NCBI RefSeq assembly: GCF_000695685.1
Contig: NZ_JFFR01000026.1
Coordinates: 1-38,338, forward strand
Length of the DNA stretch: 38,338 bases
DNA from: Vibrio fortis
Lineage (GTDB): Bacteria > Pseudomonadota > Gammaproteobacteria > Enterobacterales > Vibrionaceae
Reading direction: 5' to 3'
Positions within the stretch are counted from its first letter, which is position 1; every line of letters starts with the position of its first letter. Below, piece by piece: positions 1 through 11,150 of this stretch. Below the pieces are notes generated by a model. It was not told the DNA's origin, did no database searches, and saw nothing but the letters and a program-made list of their open reading frames with translations. A program made the position numbers and the translations under genes.

Positions 1-77
<77 letters not shown>

Positions 78-84
78 TATCTAA

Positions 85-113
85 GGCTCTAGTCGAAAGA
101 CTAGAGCCTTTTT
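85..113 (+). terminator. Rho-independent terminator after tRNA-Trp
   Basis: A perfect 10-bp stem GGCTCTAGTC/GACTAGAGCC closes a GAAA tetraloop and is followed by TTTTT. It lies 8 nt after the tRNA CCA end and probably ends the upstream rrn operon transcript. Confidence 0.93.
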
Positions 114-479
114 GCTTTCTACCGCATCCCTTTTTATTGATACCCTTCGACGCGATTCTTTGCTCTATACTGCAATGCTGCTATCCTGTAGCTTATTTCA
201 CTCTAAATAAGCCCATACGTATTGCGAACTTGATGGCCAGCTCTATCGATCTCTGAAATCTCAATCATTGATTAGCTGATACTTAGTACTCTCATGTACG
301 CTACTAAACTCTTTCGCTATTTAATTAACTTAATCATAGGCTTAACAATGATTGCATTTATTGGGTGAATGTATTTTGTGCAATAAAAGTGTGATCAATG
401 TATTGACTTTATTGCAATGTAATTAAGTTAAGTCTCAATAATGATACATTTGTTCAAATTTATAAAATAGAGCTTAAAA
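114..479. other. AT-rich intergenic region upstream of the chemoreceptor
   Basis: These 366 bases lie between the tRNA terminator and the chemoreceptor start. I see no convincing gene; the short open frame across 17-256 overlaps the tRNA and resembles nothing. The second half is very AT-rich and contains an inverted repeat at 380-415. It presumably holds the promoter of the chemoreceptor gene, but I cannot assign -35/-10 boxes with confidence, nor a sigma-28-type flagellar promoter. Confidence 0.6.
380..415. repeat. Inverted repeat upstream of chemoreceptor gene
   Basis: The arms GCAATAAAAGT (380-390) and ACTTTATTGC (406-415) are complementary over ten positions with a one-base bulge, around a 15-nt centre. 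The sequence TGTGATC inside it resembles a CRP half-site, but no matching second half is present. It could be an operator or an mRNA 5'-leader hairpin; no T-tract follows, so it is not a terminator. Confidence 0.4.
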
Positions 480-2393
480 ATGAATGTGTTAAGTAGCTTT
501 AAGGGAAGAGTGGTTACCGTTGTCATTCTCTTAATTACAATGTCATTAACGGTATCTAGTTACCTATCCTATAAACAACTTTCAGCGTCAATTGAAGAAC
601 GGATTAATGAATATTCGATGCTGAAGATTGAGACCACGAGCGACACCATTACAACTTGGTTAGATACCATCAAGTCGGGCTTAGTATCGAACGCTCCTGA
701 CTTCGTTTCTGTTGATAATGACCAGCAAATTTTATTGATGATCAGGCAGATCGCCAATACCTCTCCGGCTTCTGATATTTTGGTTGGTTATGAAGATGGA
801 CGCTCTTACGGAAACAATAGTGGTAAACGTGATTTATCACAATATGACCCAAGAACTCGAGATTGGTATAAACAGGCTGTTGCTAAGCGCGGCACGATCG
901 TCACCGATATCTACAGTGATGCCTTGACTAAGAGTTTAATGGTTAGCATTGCTGAGCCGTTTTATGCACAAGGTCAGCTACAAGGTGTATTACTTGCGGA
1001 TATCGAGCTTACGCTGCTTGATGAGTTGGTAAGAAAAGCGCCTTTCCCTGGGGCTATGATGGGCCTGTATGACCAAACCAGCCTGACGATTGCCTCTAAT
1101 GGAGAAGTTGATGTTCCTGGTGAAACCAAGCTCTATGACTTTGGAGATCTCAAGCCACTGACCGACTCTCTCCTTTCTCTTCCATCTGGTATGCAAGACT
1201 ACAGTCTAGGTGGAGTCGACAAGGTGGCTTTCTTCCAGACTATCCGAATTGATGATGCAGTGACTTGGCATTTACTCGTGGGTGTAGATAAATCGATCGC
1301 TTACGCTGAGATGGACGACGCATTAGAAGCTGCTCTCTATTCTGCCATTATCTTACTTTCGATCTCGTGTGCAATTTTCCTAGTCATCCTTAATTATGCA
1401 TACCGACCAATCTTGGCACTGAAGAGTACGATATTAGACTTATCGCAAGGTCACGGTGATTTAACTCGTCGACTAGAAGTCCATTCTCAGGACGACCTTG
1501 GGCAGATAGCACAGGCAGTGAATACGTTTATTAGTAACCTACAAGCAATGATGCTTGAGGTGACCAGTGCTTCGAATCAGATTTCGCAAAACATCCATTT
1601 ACTCGAAGAGCAAACCCATAATAATGAGGCTGTGTTGACCTCTCATGCAATGGAGACTACACAGGTAGTCACTGCTATGACAGAGATGAGCTCAACGGCT
1701 GATAGTGTTGCTGAGAGCGCGTCTAAGACGGCTGAATTTACTAAGATGACGAATGATGAGGCTAGTCAATCCAAAGAGGTTGTCGCAAGCGCTGTTCGCA
1801 GTGTGGCTGAGTTAGTCGGCGAAGTTGAAGCCATGGCTCAGAGCATTCAATCAATGAACGAAGACTCTCAAAAAATAGGCTCTGTCTTAACTGTTATTGG
1901 TGAGATTGCCGATCAAACTAACCTACTTGCACTCAATGCTGCGATCGAAGCAGCACGAGCTGGAGAACAAGGGCGAGGCTTTGCAGTGGTTGCTGATGAG
2001 GTTCGTGCACTTGCCGCGAGAACTCAACAAAGTACTTCAGAGATCAACAGCATGCTGGCGAACTTAAATGAAGGTACCAAGACGGTTGTCAAAGCTATGG
2101 ATGACACCAAAGTTCGTTGTGAAGAGACCGCGCATACCACAGAGAATGTGAACCAGAGTCTCGATGTGATGGTTAACTCGATCGTGCGTATTAATGATCT
2201 CGGCCTTGAGATCGCTACGGCAGCGAGCCAACAAAGTGCAGTAACTGATGAGGTTAGTCGCAACATGACAACGATTCAGGGAATGGTGAATAAACTGACT
2301 GACAACGGTGCTCAAGCCACTGCAGGCACGGTTCAACTGACCAATAGCAATAAGCAGCTGCTGGCGATTGTTGATCGCTTTAAGCTGCAATAG
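480..2393 (+). CDS. Methyl-accepting chemotaxis protein (dCACHE-type)
   Basis: This is a transmembrane chemoreceptor that controls the CheA kinase in response to a periplasmic ligand. The 637-residue protein has the canonical layout. TM1 lies at about 11-30, then a ~250-residue periplasmic region typical of double CACHE domains (RTRDWYKQA and VLLADIEL are characteristic). TM2 lies at about 284-306, a HAMP linker at about 307-360, and a long helical signalling domain follows. The conserved hairpin tip [20 protein letters not shown] lies at about 474-495. There is no C-terminal CheR-binding pentapeptide; the protein ends IVDRFKLQ. The ligand is unknown, although CACHE receptors of this layout often bind amino acids or carboxylates. 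It is monocistronic, with a terminator 24 nt downstream. The start is the first in-frame ATG and gives a proper TM1. Confidence 0.93.
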   Translation: MNVLSSFKGRVVTVVILLITMSLTVSSYLSYKQLSASIEERINEYSMLKIETTSDTITTWLDTIKSGLVSNAPDFVSVDNDQQILLMIRQIANTSPASDILVGYEDGRSYGNNSGKRDLSQYDPRTRDWYKQAVAKRGTIVTDIYSDALTKSLMVSIAEPFYAQGQLQGVLLADIELTLLDELVRKAPFPGAMMGLYDQTSLTIASNGEVDVPGETKLYDFGDLKPLTDSLLSLPSGMQDYSLGGVDKVAFFQTIRIDDAVTWHLLVGVDKSIAYAEMDDALEAALYSAIILLSISCAIFLVILNYAYRPILALKSTILDLSQGHGDLTRRLEVHSQDDLGQIAQAVNTFISNLQAMMLEVTSASNQISQNIHLLEEQTHNNEAVLTSHAMETTQVVTAMTEMSSTADSVAESASKTAEFTKMTNDEASQSKEVVASAVRSVAELVGEVEAMAQSIQSMNEDSQKIGSVLTVIGEIADQTNLLALNAAIEAARAGEQGRGFAVVADEVRALAARTQQSTSEINSMLANLNEGTKTVVKAMDDTKVRCEETAHTTENVNQSLDVMVNSIVRINDLGLEIATAASQQSAVTDEVSRNMTTIQGMVNKLTDNGAQATAGTVQLTNSNKQLLAIVDRFKLQ

Positions 2394-2416
2394 CCTGGAC
2401 TGAAAATGTTACTTTT

Positions 2417-2442
2417 AAGGAGACGGGGACGTCTCCTTTTTT
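2417..2442 (+). terminator. Rho-independent terminator after chemoreceptor
   Basis: The stem AAGGAGAC/GTCTCCTT (2417-2424 and 2431-2438) is followed by a run of T's, 24 nt past the stop codon. Confidence 0.9.
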
Positions 2443-2507
2443 ATTTGTATCACCCAATGAAAAAGCATACTGACAAGGCTACTTACGACTCAAAATTAGC
2501 GTCGTAA

Positions 2508-2522
2508 TGAGAATTGTTATTA
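2508..2522. promoter_or_regulatory. Candidate Fur box upstream of multicopper oxidase
   Basis: TGAGAATTGTTATTA matches the 7-1-7 Fur consensus TGATAATCATTATCA at 11 of 15 positions. It lies 46 nt before the oxidase start, within plausible promoter distance. This suggests iron-dependent repression, but the site is imperfect and there is no experimental support. Confidence 0.5.
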
Positions 2523-2567
2523 ATAATCTGTTACATTTTGCGCAGGTTTATTTAAGAGTAGAACAGT

Positions 2568-3950
2568 ATGGATATTTCTCGTCGCCAGTTTATTAAGTCT
2601 TCTATTGCTATATCAGCGCTATCAATCTTGCCTGCTTGTAGTGTTACTCAATCTGTCGATGAAAAAGGACGATACGTATACGACCTGACGGCAGAGCCTG
2701 CAACAGCTGAGCTCGTTCCAGGGTATACGACTAAAGTACTCGGCTTTGATGGGCAAATACCAGCACCTACCATTCGCTGCCGTCAAGGTGAGAAGGTTGT
2801 TATCCGTTTTACCAATAAGCTCGCAGAGCCAACCACAATCCACTGGCACGGCTTAAGAATCCCGATCGAAATGGATGGCGTGCCGTTCTTAAGTCAGCCT
2901 CCAATTATGCCTGGAGAGACCTTTGTTTATGAGTTTACTCCACCAGATGCGGGTACCTTCTGGTATCACCCACATATGAATAGCGTTAAACAGTTAGGAA
3001 TGGGGTTAGTAGGGTTGATCATTGTTGAAGAGTCTCAGCCCGTTGCTTTTGATGAAGAGTTGCCACTGATGCTTAAACATTGGCATCTTGATAAGCAAGG
3101 GCAGTGGAAGGACCTGATGATTCCACGGATGAGTGCTCGTATGGGCACCCCTGGAGAGTGGAGTAGTGTGAATGGTGTTCATGAGCCGAACTATCAAATT
3201 AAGCAACATGCGACAACACGCCTGCGAATCGCTAATGTCGACAATACGATTACTTATCCTATTGCGGTCGAGGGTGTGGAGGCTTGGGTTATTGCTATCG
3301 ATGGCAACCCTGTCAAAACGCCTTATCGATTGACACAACATAAAATTGGTCCGGGCATGCGATTGGATATTGGATTTGTGGCTCCGACTCAAGGTACCAC
3401 TATAAATGTCTTGCAGATGAAAGGACGTTTTCCATTCTCCTTGTGTTCATTAGAAGTCGTGGACTCGAACTTGCCATCTGGACAGACATTACCTTCTTTA
3501 CCACTCAACCCGGTTCCTAATCTAGACCTCGAGAATGCCATTGAAATCGATTTTTTGTTTGAGTGGGAGGGAGCGATCAGCCCGACAGGAAAAGATGGTA
3601 AGTCGATGCCTAAATTCTGGCTGACGAACAAGCGCGCGTGGGAAGGGATGAGTAAGGATAATATTCCTGATCCACTTGCGACGTTAGAGTTAGGAAAGAC
3701 ATACATTTTCGATCTCAAGAACGTGACTCAGTATCACCACCCGATCCATATTCATGGCCATACCTTTACCGTACTTGAGCTGGATGGGAAAAAAATCGAA
3801 GAGCCATTCCACACAGATACCGTTCTGCTTGGTAAGAATGGCAGTGCTAAGGCAGCGTTTGTTGCTGATAACCCAGGCCGTTGGATGTATCACTGCCATG
3901 TCATTGAACATATGAAGACAGGTCTAATGGGTTACATTGAGGTAAAGTGA
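2568..3950 (+). CDS. Multicopper oxidase, Tat-exported
   Basis: This is a three-cupredoxin oxidase that couples one-electron oxidation of a substrate (metal ion or phenol) to reduction of O2 to water. It is 460 residues long. The N-terminus SRRQFIK is a twin-arginine motif followed by a hydrophobic stretch ending LPAC, so it may also be lipid-anchored. All trinuclear and T1 copper motifs are present: HWHG (92-95), WYHPH (132-136), HHPIHIHGH (390-398) and HCHVIEHMKTGLM (442-454). T1 ligands would be Cys443 and His448. The axial position, ten residues after the Cys, is Leu453 where CueO has Met. It lacks the Met-rich insert of CueO. A Fur-like site upstream suggests a role in iron handling; a CueO-like cuprous oxidase or a general laccase are alternatives. 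It is monocistronic. Confidence 0.92.
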   Translation: MDISRRQFIKSSIAISALSILPACSVTQSVDEKGRYVYDLTAEPATAELVPGYTTKVLGFDGQIPAPTIRCRQGEKVVIRFTNKLAEPTTIHWHGLRIPIEMDGVPFLSQPPIMPGETFVYEFTPPDAGTFWYHPHMNSVKQLGMGLVGLIIVEESQPVAFDEELPLMLKHWHLDKQGQWKDLMIPRMSARMGTPGEWSSVNGVHEPNYQIKQHATTRLRIANVDNTITYPIAVEGVEAWVIAIDGNPVKTPYRLTQHKIGPGMRLDIGFVAPTQGTTINVLQMKGRFPFSLCSLEVVDSNLPSGQTLPSLPLNPVPNLDLENAIEIDFLFEWEGAISPTGKDGKSMPKFWLTNKRAWEGMSKDNIPDPLATLELGKTYIFDLKNVTQYHHPIHIHGHTFTVLELDGKKIEEPFHTDTVLLGKNGSAKAAFVADNPGRWMYHCHVIEHMKTGLMGYIEVK

Positions 3951-4059
3951 CTCCTGTAACTTTTTAATCTTAAAATTTATCCAAGTAATTTATTCACTAA
4001 TTATCTCGAAAAAAAATCGAGTGAGGCTAGAATATCCTTAAGTCTTATGTGGGGGAATT

Positions 4060-4443
4060 ATGGGTCAGTTTTCAATTTTGGGGTTTATCGCCATTGGCGG
4101 TGCATTTGGTGCGTGTTCTCGTTACTTAATATCTGAGTTGTGTGTCGTGCTATTGGGACGTGGCTTTCCATACGGCACCCTGACGGTGAATGTCGTCGGT
4201 TCATTTATTATGGGCCTACTGATCGCTGCATTCGAAAATGAGATGCTAGCAACTGAACCGTGGCGTCAGATCATTGGGTTAGGCTTTCTAGGTGCATTAA
4301 CAACGTTCTCCACTTTCTCTATGGATAACGTGTTATTGATGCAGCAGGGCGCTTTTTTTAAGATGGGACTCAATGTTCTTTTGAATGTGGTATTGAGTAT
4401 TTCGGCAGCTTGGATTGGCTTTCAGTTGCTAATTAAGAGTTAG
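4060..4443 (+). CDS. crcB: Fluoride ion channel CrcB (Fluc family)
   Basis: This is a small inner-membrane protein that forms a dual-topology dimer and exports fluoride. It is 127 residues long with four hydrophobic segments. Family signatures are present: GGAFGACSRY near 13-22, the conserved Asn44 in TVNVVGSF, and GFLGALTTFSTFS (75-87), where the TTFSTF segment carries pore residues and the central Na+ site. A GGGGG-rich ribosome site lies just upstream (TGTGGGGGAATT before the ATG). I looked for a fluoride riboswitch in the leader and did not find one. A strong terminator follows, so it is probably transcribed alone. Confidence 0.95.
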   Translation: MGQFSILGFIAIGGAFGACSRYLISELCVVLLGRGFPYGTLTVNVVGSFIMGLLIAAFENEMLATEPWRQIIGLGFLGALTTFSTFSMDNVLLMQQGAFFKMGLNVLLNVVLSISAAWIGFQLLIKS

Positions 4444-4473
4444 TTTTCCAGATTCGTATTTAAATCACACAGG

Positions 4474-4503
4474 TCGGCTTGGTTTAACCAAGCCGATTTT
4501 ATA
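4474..4503 (+). terminator. Rho-independent terminator after crcB
   Basis: The arms TCGGCTTGGTT and AACCAAGCCGA (4474-4484 and 4486-4496) form a nearly uninterrupted stem followed by TTTTAT. It separates crcB from the thiamine leader. Confidence 0.88.
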
Positions 4504-4514
4504 TACTGAATTCA

Positions 4515-4596
4515 CTTGTCGGAGTGCCATAAGGCTGAGACCGTTCATTCGGGATCCGTTGAACCTGATCAGGTTAATACCTGCGAAGGGAACAAG
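4515..4596 (+). ncRNA. TPP riboswitch (THI element)
   Basis: The conserved cores of the thiamine pyrophosphate aptamer are present: GGAGTGCC, then AAGGCTGAGA (4531-4540), then ACCTGATCAGGTTAATACC and TGCGAAGGGAA. The closing stem P1 can form between CTTGT (4515-4519) and ACAAG (4592-4596). It lies about 170 nt before thiC and heads the thiamine operon, the classical location. Binding of TPP is expected to switch off thiC and the downstream genes. Confidence 0.96.
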
Positions 4597-4604
4597 AGAA
4601 GATA

Positions 4605-6706
<2,102 letters not shown>

Positions 6707-6707
<1 letters not shown>

Positions 6708-8092
6708 TGAACAAAATCCTTATTCCGTCATCATTGATTGAGCTAACTGGCTTAGTTCAGCAATGTTTGTTGTTGGCGAAAGAGCAGGGTTTTACTATCG
6801 AAAACGTTGAGTTGGGTGTGAGCCCAGCTCAATCGATACAGCTCATTCATGACCAACACACTACTTGCTTTTCAACTGACATTGTCTCTGATGTTGAGAC
6901 TTCTAACGTCTCAGATTACACGCTTTACTATCATTCTAGGCTGAGTGTTAGAGAGTGTCGTCATCAGGAGTCAACGGATATTTTCATTGGTATTCCAGAT
7001 CGAGACTCGAGAGATGCTCAGAATTCCAGTCAATTAGATATCTGGCGTCACCCTATAAATAATGAAGTTAGAGCACTTTCGGTTGATCCACACCTAGCCA
7101 TGCACTTGTCTCCAGAATTGCATTTAGCTTGGTTCTTAACTCTATCGATACTCGATTTTCCGATCGAGGATGCGTTAACTCTAGCGCGCGCGATGATGTC
7201 TCCGACAGGAAATGTTTCACGTGAAACACCGGCTTTTGATACTCGTACAATATCTTCAAATCATGTTGTTAAGGTATGGGCATTTGAGTTTAGTGCTTTT
7301 CCAACCCCTGTTCTTGAAGATGAACGTTTAGGTATTCAAGTTGGCTGGTCTGCTCAAGGCGAAAGCGTTAGTTTTGCCACACTGACCAAACCTAGTCTAG
7401 GTCTGTATCCGGTTGTTGATGATGTATCGTGGATTGAACGCCTCTTACCTATGGGTATCAATACCATTCAGCTTCGGATTAAGAACCCACAACAAGCAGA
7501 CCTCGAGCAACAAGTGAAGAAAGCGATCGAATTGGGGCGTCAATACGATGCGCAAGTCTTCATTAATGATTACTGGAAACTGGCAATTAAGCATGGTGCT
7601 TATGGTGTTCACCTTGGCCAAGAAGATATCGAGGAATCAAACCTAGCGCAGTTAAGCAAAGCTGGAGTACGCCTTGGTTTATCGACACACGGTTATTACG
7701 AGTTACTACGCATCGTACAGATTCATCCAAGCTACATTGCCTTGGGGCATATCTTCCCGACAACCACTAAAGAGATGCCATCTAAGCCTCAAGGTTTAGT
7801 TCGATTAGCTCTGTATCAGAAACTCATTGATACCATTCCATATGGGATCGCTGGAGAGAGCACTAAGCAACAATTTGGCTTTCCAACCGTTGCAATCGGC
7901 GGCATTGACCAAAGCAATGCTGACCAAGTTTGGGAGTGTGGGGTATCGAGCCTTGCTGTCGTCCGCGCAATTACCTTATCGAGCGACCCACAGTCGGTGA
8001 TTAACTTCTTTGCCAACCTAATGGGTGCGAAGCAGGAAGTGACTTCCAAACACAATCAGAGTGAACCGAGGATAGCCTGTGCTGAACGATAA
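6707..8092 (+). CDS. thiE: Thiamine-phosphate synthase ThiE with long N-terminal extension
   Basis: ThiE joins HMP-PP and thiazole phosphate to give thiamine monophosphate. The protein is 461 residues, about twice the usual ~210. The C-terminal part (about 225-445) is the TIM-barrel synthase: GLYPVVDD at its start, then [46 protein letters not shown] and VAIGGI. The first ~220 residues do not match ThiE. The short stretch [16 protein letters not shown] is faintly reminiscent of the end of ThiD-like kinases, but the nucleotide-binding motifs are not visible, so I cannot assign a function. The thiC stop and this start share one base (TAATG), implying translational coupling. A perfect parS site lies inside, in the linker at about residues 169-174. 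Confidence 0.92.
7213..7228. other. parS centromere site (in thiE)
   Basis: This is the perfect 16-bp palindrome TGTTTCACGTGAAACA, identical to the universal chromosomal ParB-binding parS consensus. It lies in the coding sequence of thiE, in the segment between the extension and the synthase domain. Confidence 0.95.
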
Positions 8093-8834
8093 ACAGTTCC
8101 TGCGTTATCAGCGTCAGGTGTCATTACCTGAAGTGGGTGAGAATGGACAAGTTCAGCTTGGCCAATCTCATGTTTTGGTAATTGGTTGCGGAGGGCTAGG
8201 CAGTGCCGCTTGTTTGTATTTGGCTGCTGCAGGTGTCGGAAAACTCGTGATTGTGGATGATGACATTGTTGAGAGCAGTAACTTACAAAGGCAAGCCATA
8301 TATCGTGAACAAGACCTAGGCACGCCTAAGACCAGTGCAACAGCAAAGCAATTAGCGGAACTGAATCCTATGGTGCAAGTACGTACTATCAATAAGCGTT
8401 TAGAACCCAGTCAGCTTTCACTTGAGGTTATGTTGGCTGATGTGGTCTTGGACTGTAGTGACAACATGCCGACAAGGCAATTGATAAACAAAACCTGCTT
8501 TGAGCAAAGCACCTCGCTTGTTTCTGCTGCCGCTATTGGATGGCAGGGACAGTTCGCTGTATTTGACCACCAAGAGTCACAACAATCAGCCGCTTGTTAT
8601 CGATGCTTGTATCCATTTGATGAACTCAAACAGACACATAAGTGCAGCGAATCTGGTGTTGTAGGTCCTGTCGTTGGGACTATGGGTAACTACCAAGCAC
8701 TGGCCGCTATTCAAAAACTTGCGACAGGCAAATTTCACGTCAAAGCAAACGAACTGCACCTATTTGATGGTTTGAAAATGCAATGGCAGAAGCTAGCAAT
8801 AACAAAAGATAGCAGCTGTCAGGTTTGTAGTTAG
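8079..8834 (+). CDS. thiF: Sulfur carrier adenylyltransferase ThiF
   Basis: This is an E1-like enzyme that adenylates the C-terminal glycine of ThiS so that sulfur can be attached for thiazole formation. It is 251 residues, the same as the E. coli protein. It shows the nucleotide-binding loop [16 protein letters not shown] followed by [14 protein letters not shown], and the zinc pairs CYRC (around 190) and CQVC at the very end. The start is a GTG with GAGG about 7 nt upstream, and the gene overlaps thiE by 14 nt, as expected inside an operon. MoeB or another HesA/ThiF homologue is excluded by the neighbours. Confidence 0.96.
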   Translation: MLNDKQFLRYQRQVSLPEVGENGQVQLGQSHVLVIGCGGLGSAACLYLAAAGVGKLVIVDDDIVESSNLQRQAIYREQDLGTPKTSATAKQLAELNPMVQVRTINKRLEPSQLSLEVMLADVVLDCSDNMPTRQLINKTCFEQSTSLVSAAAIGWQGQFAVFDHQESQQSAACYRCLYPFDELKQTHKCSESGVVGPVVGTMGNYQALAAIQKLATGKFHVKANELHLFDGLKMQWQKLAITKDSSCQVCS

Positions 8835-8920
8835 CGCTGGGTTACAGGTAATAAAGAGAATTAAGAGCAATGACAATATTAGAACGAGCAAACCTTGAAG
8901 GCGCAAGTGAAAGTAGTGAG

Positions 8921-9124
8921 ATGATAACAATCGTCATTAACGAACAGCCTCAGCAAATAGTTAATCAGAGCGATCTACAGAAAATCATTCATCAATTTGA
9001 GTTACCCGAAATGGGGTGTGTTTTCGCTATCAACAATACGGTGATACCTCGTGGTGAATGGGGTAGCACGTTACTTAGTGAGGGAGATAGTATCTCTCTG
9101 TTTCAAGCAATAGCAGGGGGGTAA
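8921..9124 (+). CDS. thiS: Sulfur carrier protein ThiS
   Basis: This small ubiquitin-like protein carries sulfur as a C-terminal thiocarboxylate to the thiazole synthase. From this start it has 67 residues, matching the usual size of 65-67. It begins with the expected beta strand MITIVINEQ and ends with the diagnostic AIAGG. An in-frame ATG at 8870 would add 17 residues and has a better-looking ribosome site (AAGAG). I prefer 8921 because of family length, but 8870 cannot be excluded. Only 4 nt separate its stop from thiG. Confidence 0.9.
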   Translation: MITIVINEQPQQIVNQSDLQKIIHQFELPEMGCVFAINNTVIPRGEWGSTLLSEGDSISLFQAIAGG

Positions 9125-9128
9125 TGAG

Positions 9129-9896
9129 ATGCTGCATATCGGAGATAAGAAGTTTGAATCAAGACTATTTACCGGAACTGGAAAGTTCGCCAATAGTCAC
9201 TTAATGGCTGAAGCGATACAAGCGTCAGGTTCTCAACTCGCGACTATGGCCCTTAAGCGTGTAGATGTAAACGACCAGCAAGACGACATCTTAAAACCCT
9301 TGGTTGAAGCTGGAGTCAGTCTGTTGCCAAACACTTCAGGTGCCAAAAATGCCAAAGACGCGGTATTTGCTGCGCAGCTTGCTCGAGAGGCATTGGGAAC
9401 TAATTGGTTGAAGCTAGAGATTCACCCTGACCCAAAATACTTAATGCCAGATCCTATCGAAACACTCGCTGCTGCTGAGCAATTGGTTCGCGAAGGGTTT
9501 ATTGTTCTGCCTTACTGTCATGCCGATCCTGTGTTGTGTAAGCGACTCGAAGAGGTGGGTTGTGCAGCGGTTATGCCACTAGGAGCGCCAATTGGCTCAA
9601 ACAAGGGGATTGTATCTCATGACTTCTTGGAGATCATAATCGACCAAGCAAACGTACCGGTTGTTGTTGATGCTGGTATCGGAGCTCCTTCGCATGCTGC
9701 TCGCGCGATGGAGATGGGCGCAGATGCTGTACTCGTCAATACGGCCATCGCAGCATCGAGCAACCCGGTTGCTATGGCAAAAGCATTTAAGCTAGCTGTT
9801 GAATCTGGTCGAATGGCGTATGAGGCCGGTTTGGCTGGCAGGGTATCTCACGCAGTGGCTTCGAGTCCGCTCACTTCATTCTTAGATGAGCTTTAA
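9129..9896 (+). CDS. thiG: Thiazole synthase ThiG
   Basis: ThiG condenses 1-deoxy-xylulose 5-phosphate, dehydroglycine (from ThiH) and ThiS thiocarboxylate into the thiazole phosphate. It is 255 residues long, a normal size. The Schiff-base lysine is Lys95 in [17 protein letters not shown]. The barrel motifs [14 protein letters not shown] and [20 protein letters not shown] bind substrate phosphate. The gene starts 4 nt after thiS and is followed 20 nt later by thiH, so the three proteins that act together are made together. Confidence 0.97.
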   Translation: MLHIGDKKFESRLFTGTGKFANSHLMAEAIQASGSQLATMALKRVDVNDQQDDILKPLVEAGVSLLPNTSGAKNAKDAVFAAQLAREALGTNWLKLEIHPDPKYLMPDPIETLAAAEQLVREGFIVLPYCHADPVLCKRLEEVGCAAVMPLGAPIGSNKGIVSHDFLEIIIDQANVPVVVDAGIGAPSHAARAMEMGADAVLVNTAIAASSNPVAMAKAFKLAVESGRMAYEAGLAGRVSHAVASSPLTSFLDEL

Positions 9897-9916
9897 CAAA
9901 TTGACGAGGATTAACC

Positions 9917-11029
9917 ATGAGTTTCGTGGACCAGTTTAACAAGCTCAACTGGGATGATATTTCGATGTCGATTTATTCCAAAACAGCGAGTGATGTTGAA
10001 CGTGCTTTGAATAAACCCAAGCGTGACTTAGAGGATTTTAAGGCTTTGATTTCTCCTGCTGCGGAGCCTTATCTCGAGCAGATGGCTCAGCTGTCGTATT
10101 CACTTACGCGCAAGCGCTTTGGTAATACCATGTCTTTGTACATACCATTGTACCTGTCGAACTTATGTGCGAATGCGTGCACTTATTGTGGCTTTTCGAT
10201 GGAGAACCGCATAAAACGCAAGACACTAGACCGTGATGAGGTATCTGCTGAAATCGATGCTATCAAGGCGATGAAGTTTGATAGTGTGTTATTGGTAACC
10301 GGAGAGCATGAAACCAAAGTAGGGATGAAATACTTTCGTGCAATGGTTCCGATGATTAAGGAGCAGTTTAACTACCTTGCGATGGAAGTGCAGCCTCTCG
10401 ACCAAGAACAATATGCAGAGCTTAAAACTCTAGGTCTTGATGCTGTGATGGTTTACCAAGAAACCTATCATCCATCTACCTATGGCGAACACCATTTGCG
10501 TGGTAACAAAACCGATTTTGAGTATCGCCTTGATACACCTGATCGTTTGGCCAAAGCGGGCATCGATAAAATTGGTATCGGAGCGTTGATAGGGTTGGAG
10601 GAGTGGCGCACAGACTGTTTTTATGTTGCGGCGCATTTGGATTACCTTGAGAGAACGTATTGGCAAACGCGTTACTCGATCTCATTCCCGCGCTTGCGTC
10701 CTTGTGAGGGGGCTTTACAGCCTAAGTCAGTGATGACGGATAAGCAGCTAGTACAGTTGATTTGTGCTTATCGTTTGCTGAACCCGGAGGTTGAACTATC
10801 GTTATCGACACGAGAATCGCCCTCGTTTAGAGATAACGTATTACCTCTTGGTATCACTTCAATGTCTGCCGCATCGAAAACTCAACCTGGGGGCTACGCG
10901 ATGGACGATGTTGAGCTGGAGCAGTTTGAGATCAGTGATGAGCGCAGTGCGGCATCGGTAGAGGATATGATCCGTGCGAAGGGTTTTGACCCTGTATGGC
11001 GAGATTGGCACTCAGCTTATTCTGGTTAA
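9917..11029 (+). CDS. thiH: 2-iminoacetate (dehydroglycine) synthase ThiH
   Basis: This radical-SAM tyrosine lyase cleaves tyrosine to dehydroglycine and p-cresol, supplying the glycine-derived part of the thiazole in organisms that lack ThiO. It is 370 residues long. The radical-SAM motif CANACTYCGF gives cluster cysteines 84, 88 and 91. The C-terminal biotin/thiamine-synthesis-associated region includes PRLRPCEG and LSLSTRESPSFRDN. The ribosome site is GAGGA before the ATG. It is the last gene of the operon; a parS site and a terminator follow. Use of ThiH means oxygen-sensitive thiazole synthesis. Confidence 0.97.
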   Translation: MSFVDQFNKLNWDDISMSIYSKTASDVERALNKPKRDLEDFKALISPAAEPYLEQMAQLSYSLTRKRFGNTMSLYIPLYLSNLCANACTYCGFSMENRIKRKTLDRDEVSAEIDAIKAMKFDSVLLVTGEHETKVGMKYFRAMVPMIKEQFNYLAMEVQPLDQEQYAELKTLGLDAVMVYQETYHPSTYGEHHLRGNKTDFEYRLDTPDRLAKAGIDKIGIGALIGLEEWRTDCFYVAAHLDYLERTYWQTRYSISFPRLRPCEGALQPKSVMTDKQLVQLICAYRLLNPEVELSLSTRESPSFRDNVLPLGITSMSAASKTQPGGYAMDDVELEQFEISDERSAASVEDMIRAKGFDPVWRDWHSAYSG

Positions 11030-11042
11030 TCAATGCAGATAG

Positions 11043-11058
11043 TGTTTCACGTGAAACA
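11043..11058. other. parS centromere site (after thiH)
   Basis: This is a second perfect copy of TGTTTCACGTGAAACA, in the intergenic region 13 nt after the thiH stop. Being non-coding, it is not explained by protein constraint. Confidence 0.96.
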
Positions 11059-11095
11059 TAAATCAGAATACAAAATTTGCTAGGTTACCCAAAAC

Positions 11096-11123
11096 AAAAA
11101 GCTCTCCAATGGAGAGCTTTTTT
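11096..11123. terminator. Bidirectional terminator between thiH and aminopeptidase P
   Basis: The hairpin AAAAAGCTCTCC/GGAGAGCTTTTTT with a 3-nt loop has a T-tract on both strands. It can end the thi operon on the plus strand and the aminopeptidase gene on the minus strand. Confidence 0.92.
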
Positions 11124-11150
11124 ATATATAGCAACGGTAGTGTTAGCTGT

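Noticed and set aside
4005..4021. Hairpin CTCGA/TCGAG after the multicopper oxidase as a terminator
   Set aside because: Only 5 bp with an A7 loop and no T-run after it.
3951..4059. Fluoride riboswitch before crcB
   Set aside because: I found no match to the conserved fluoride-aptamer stems and pseudoknot; the leader is short and AT-rich.
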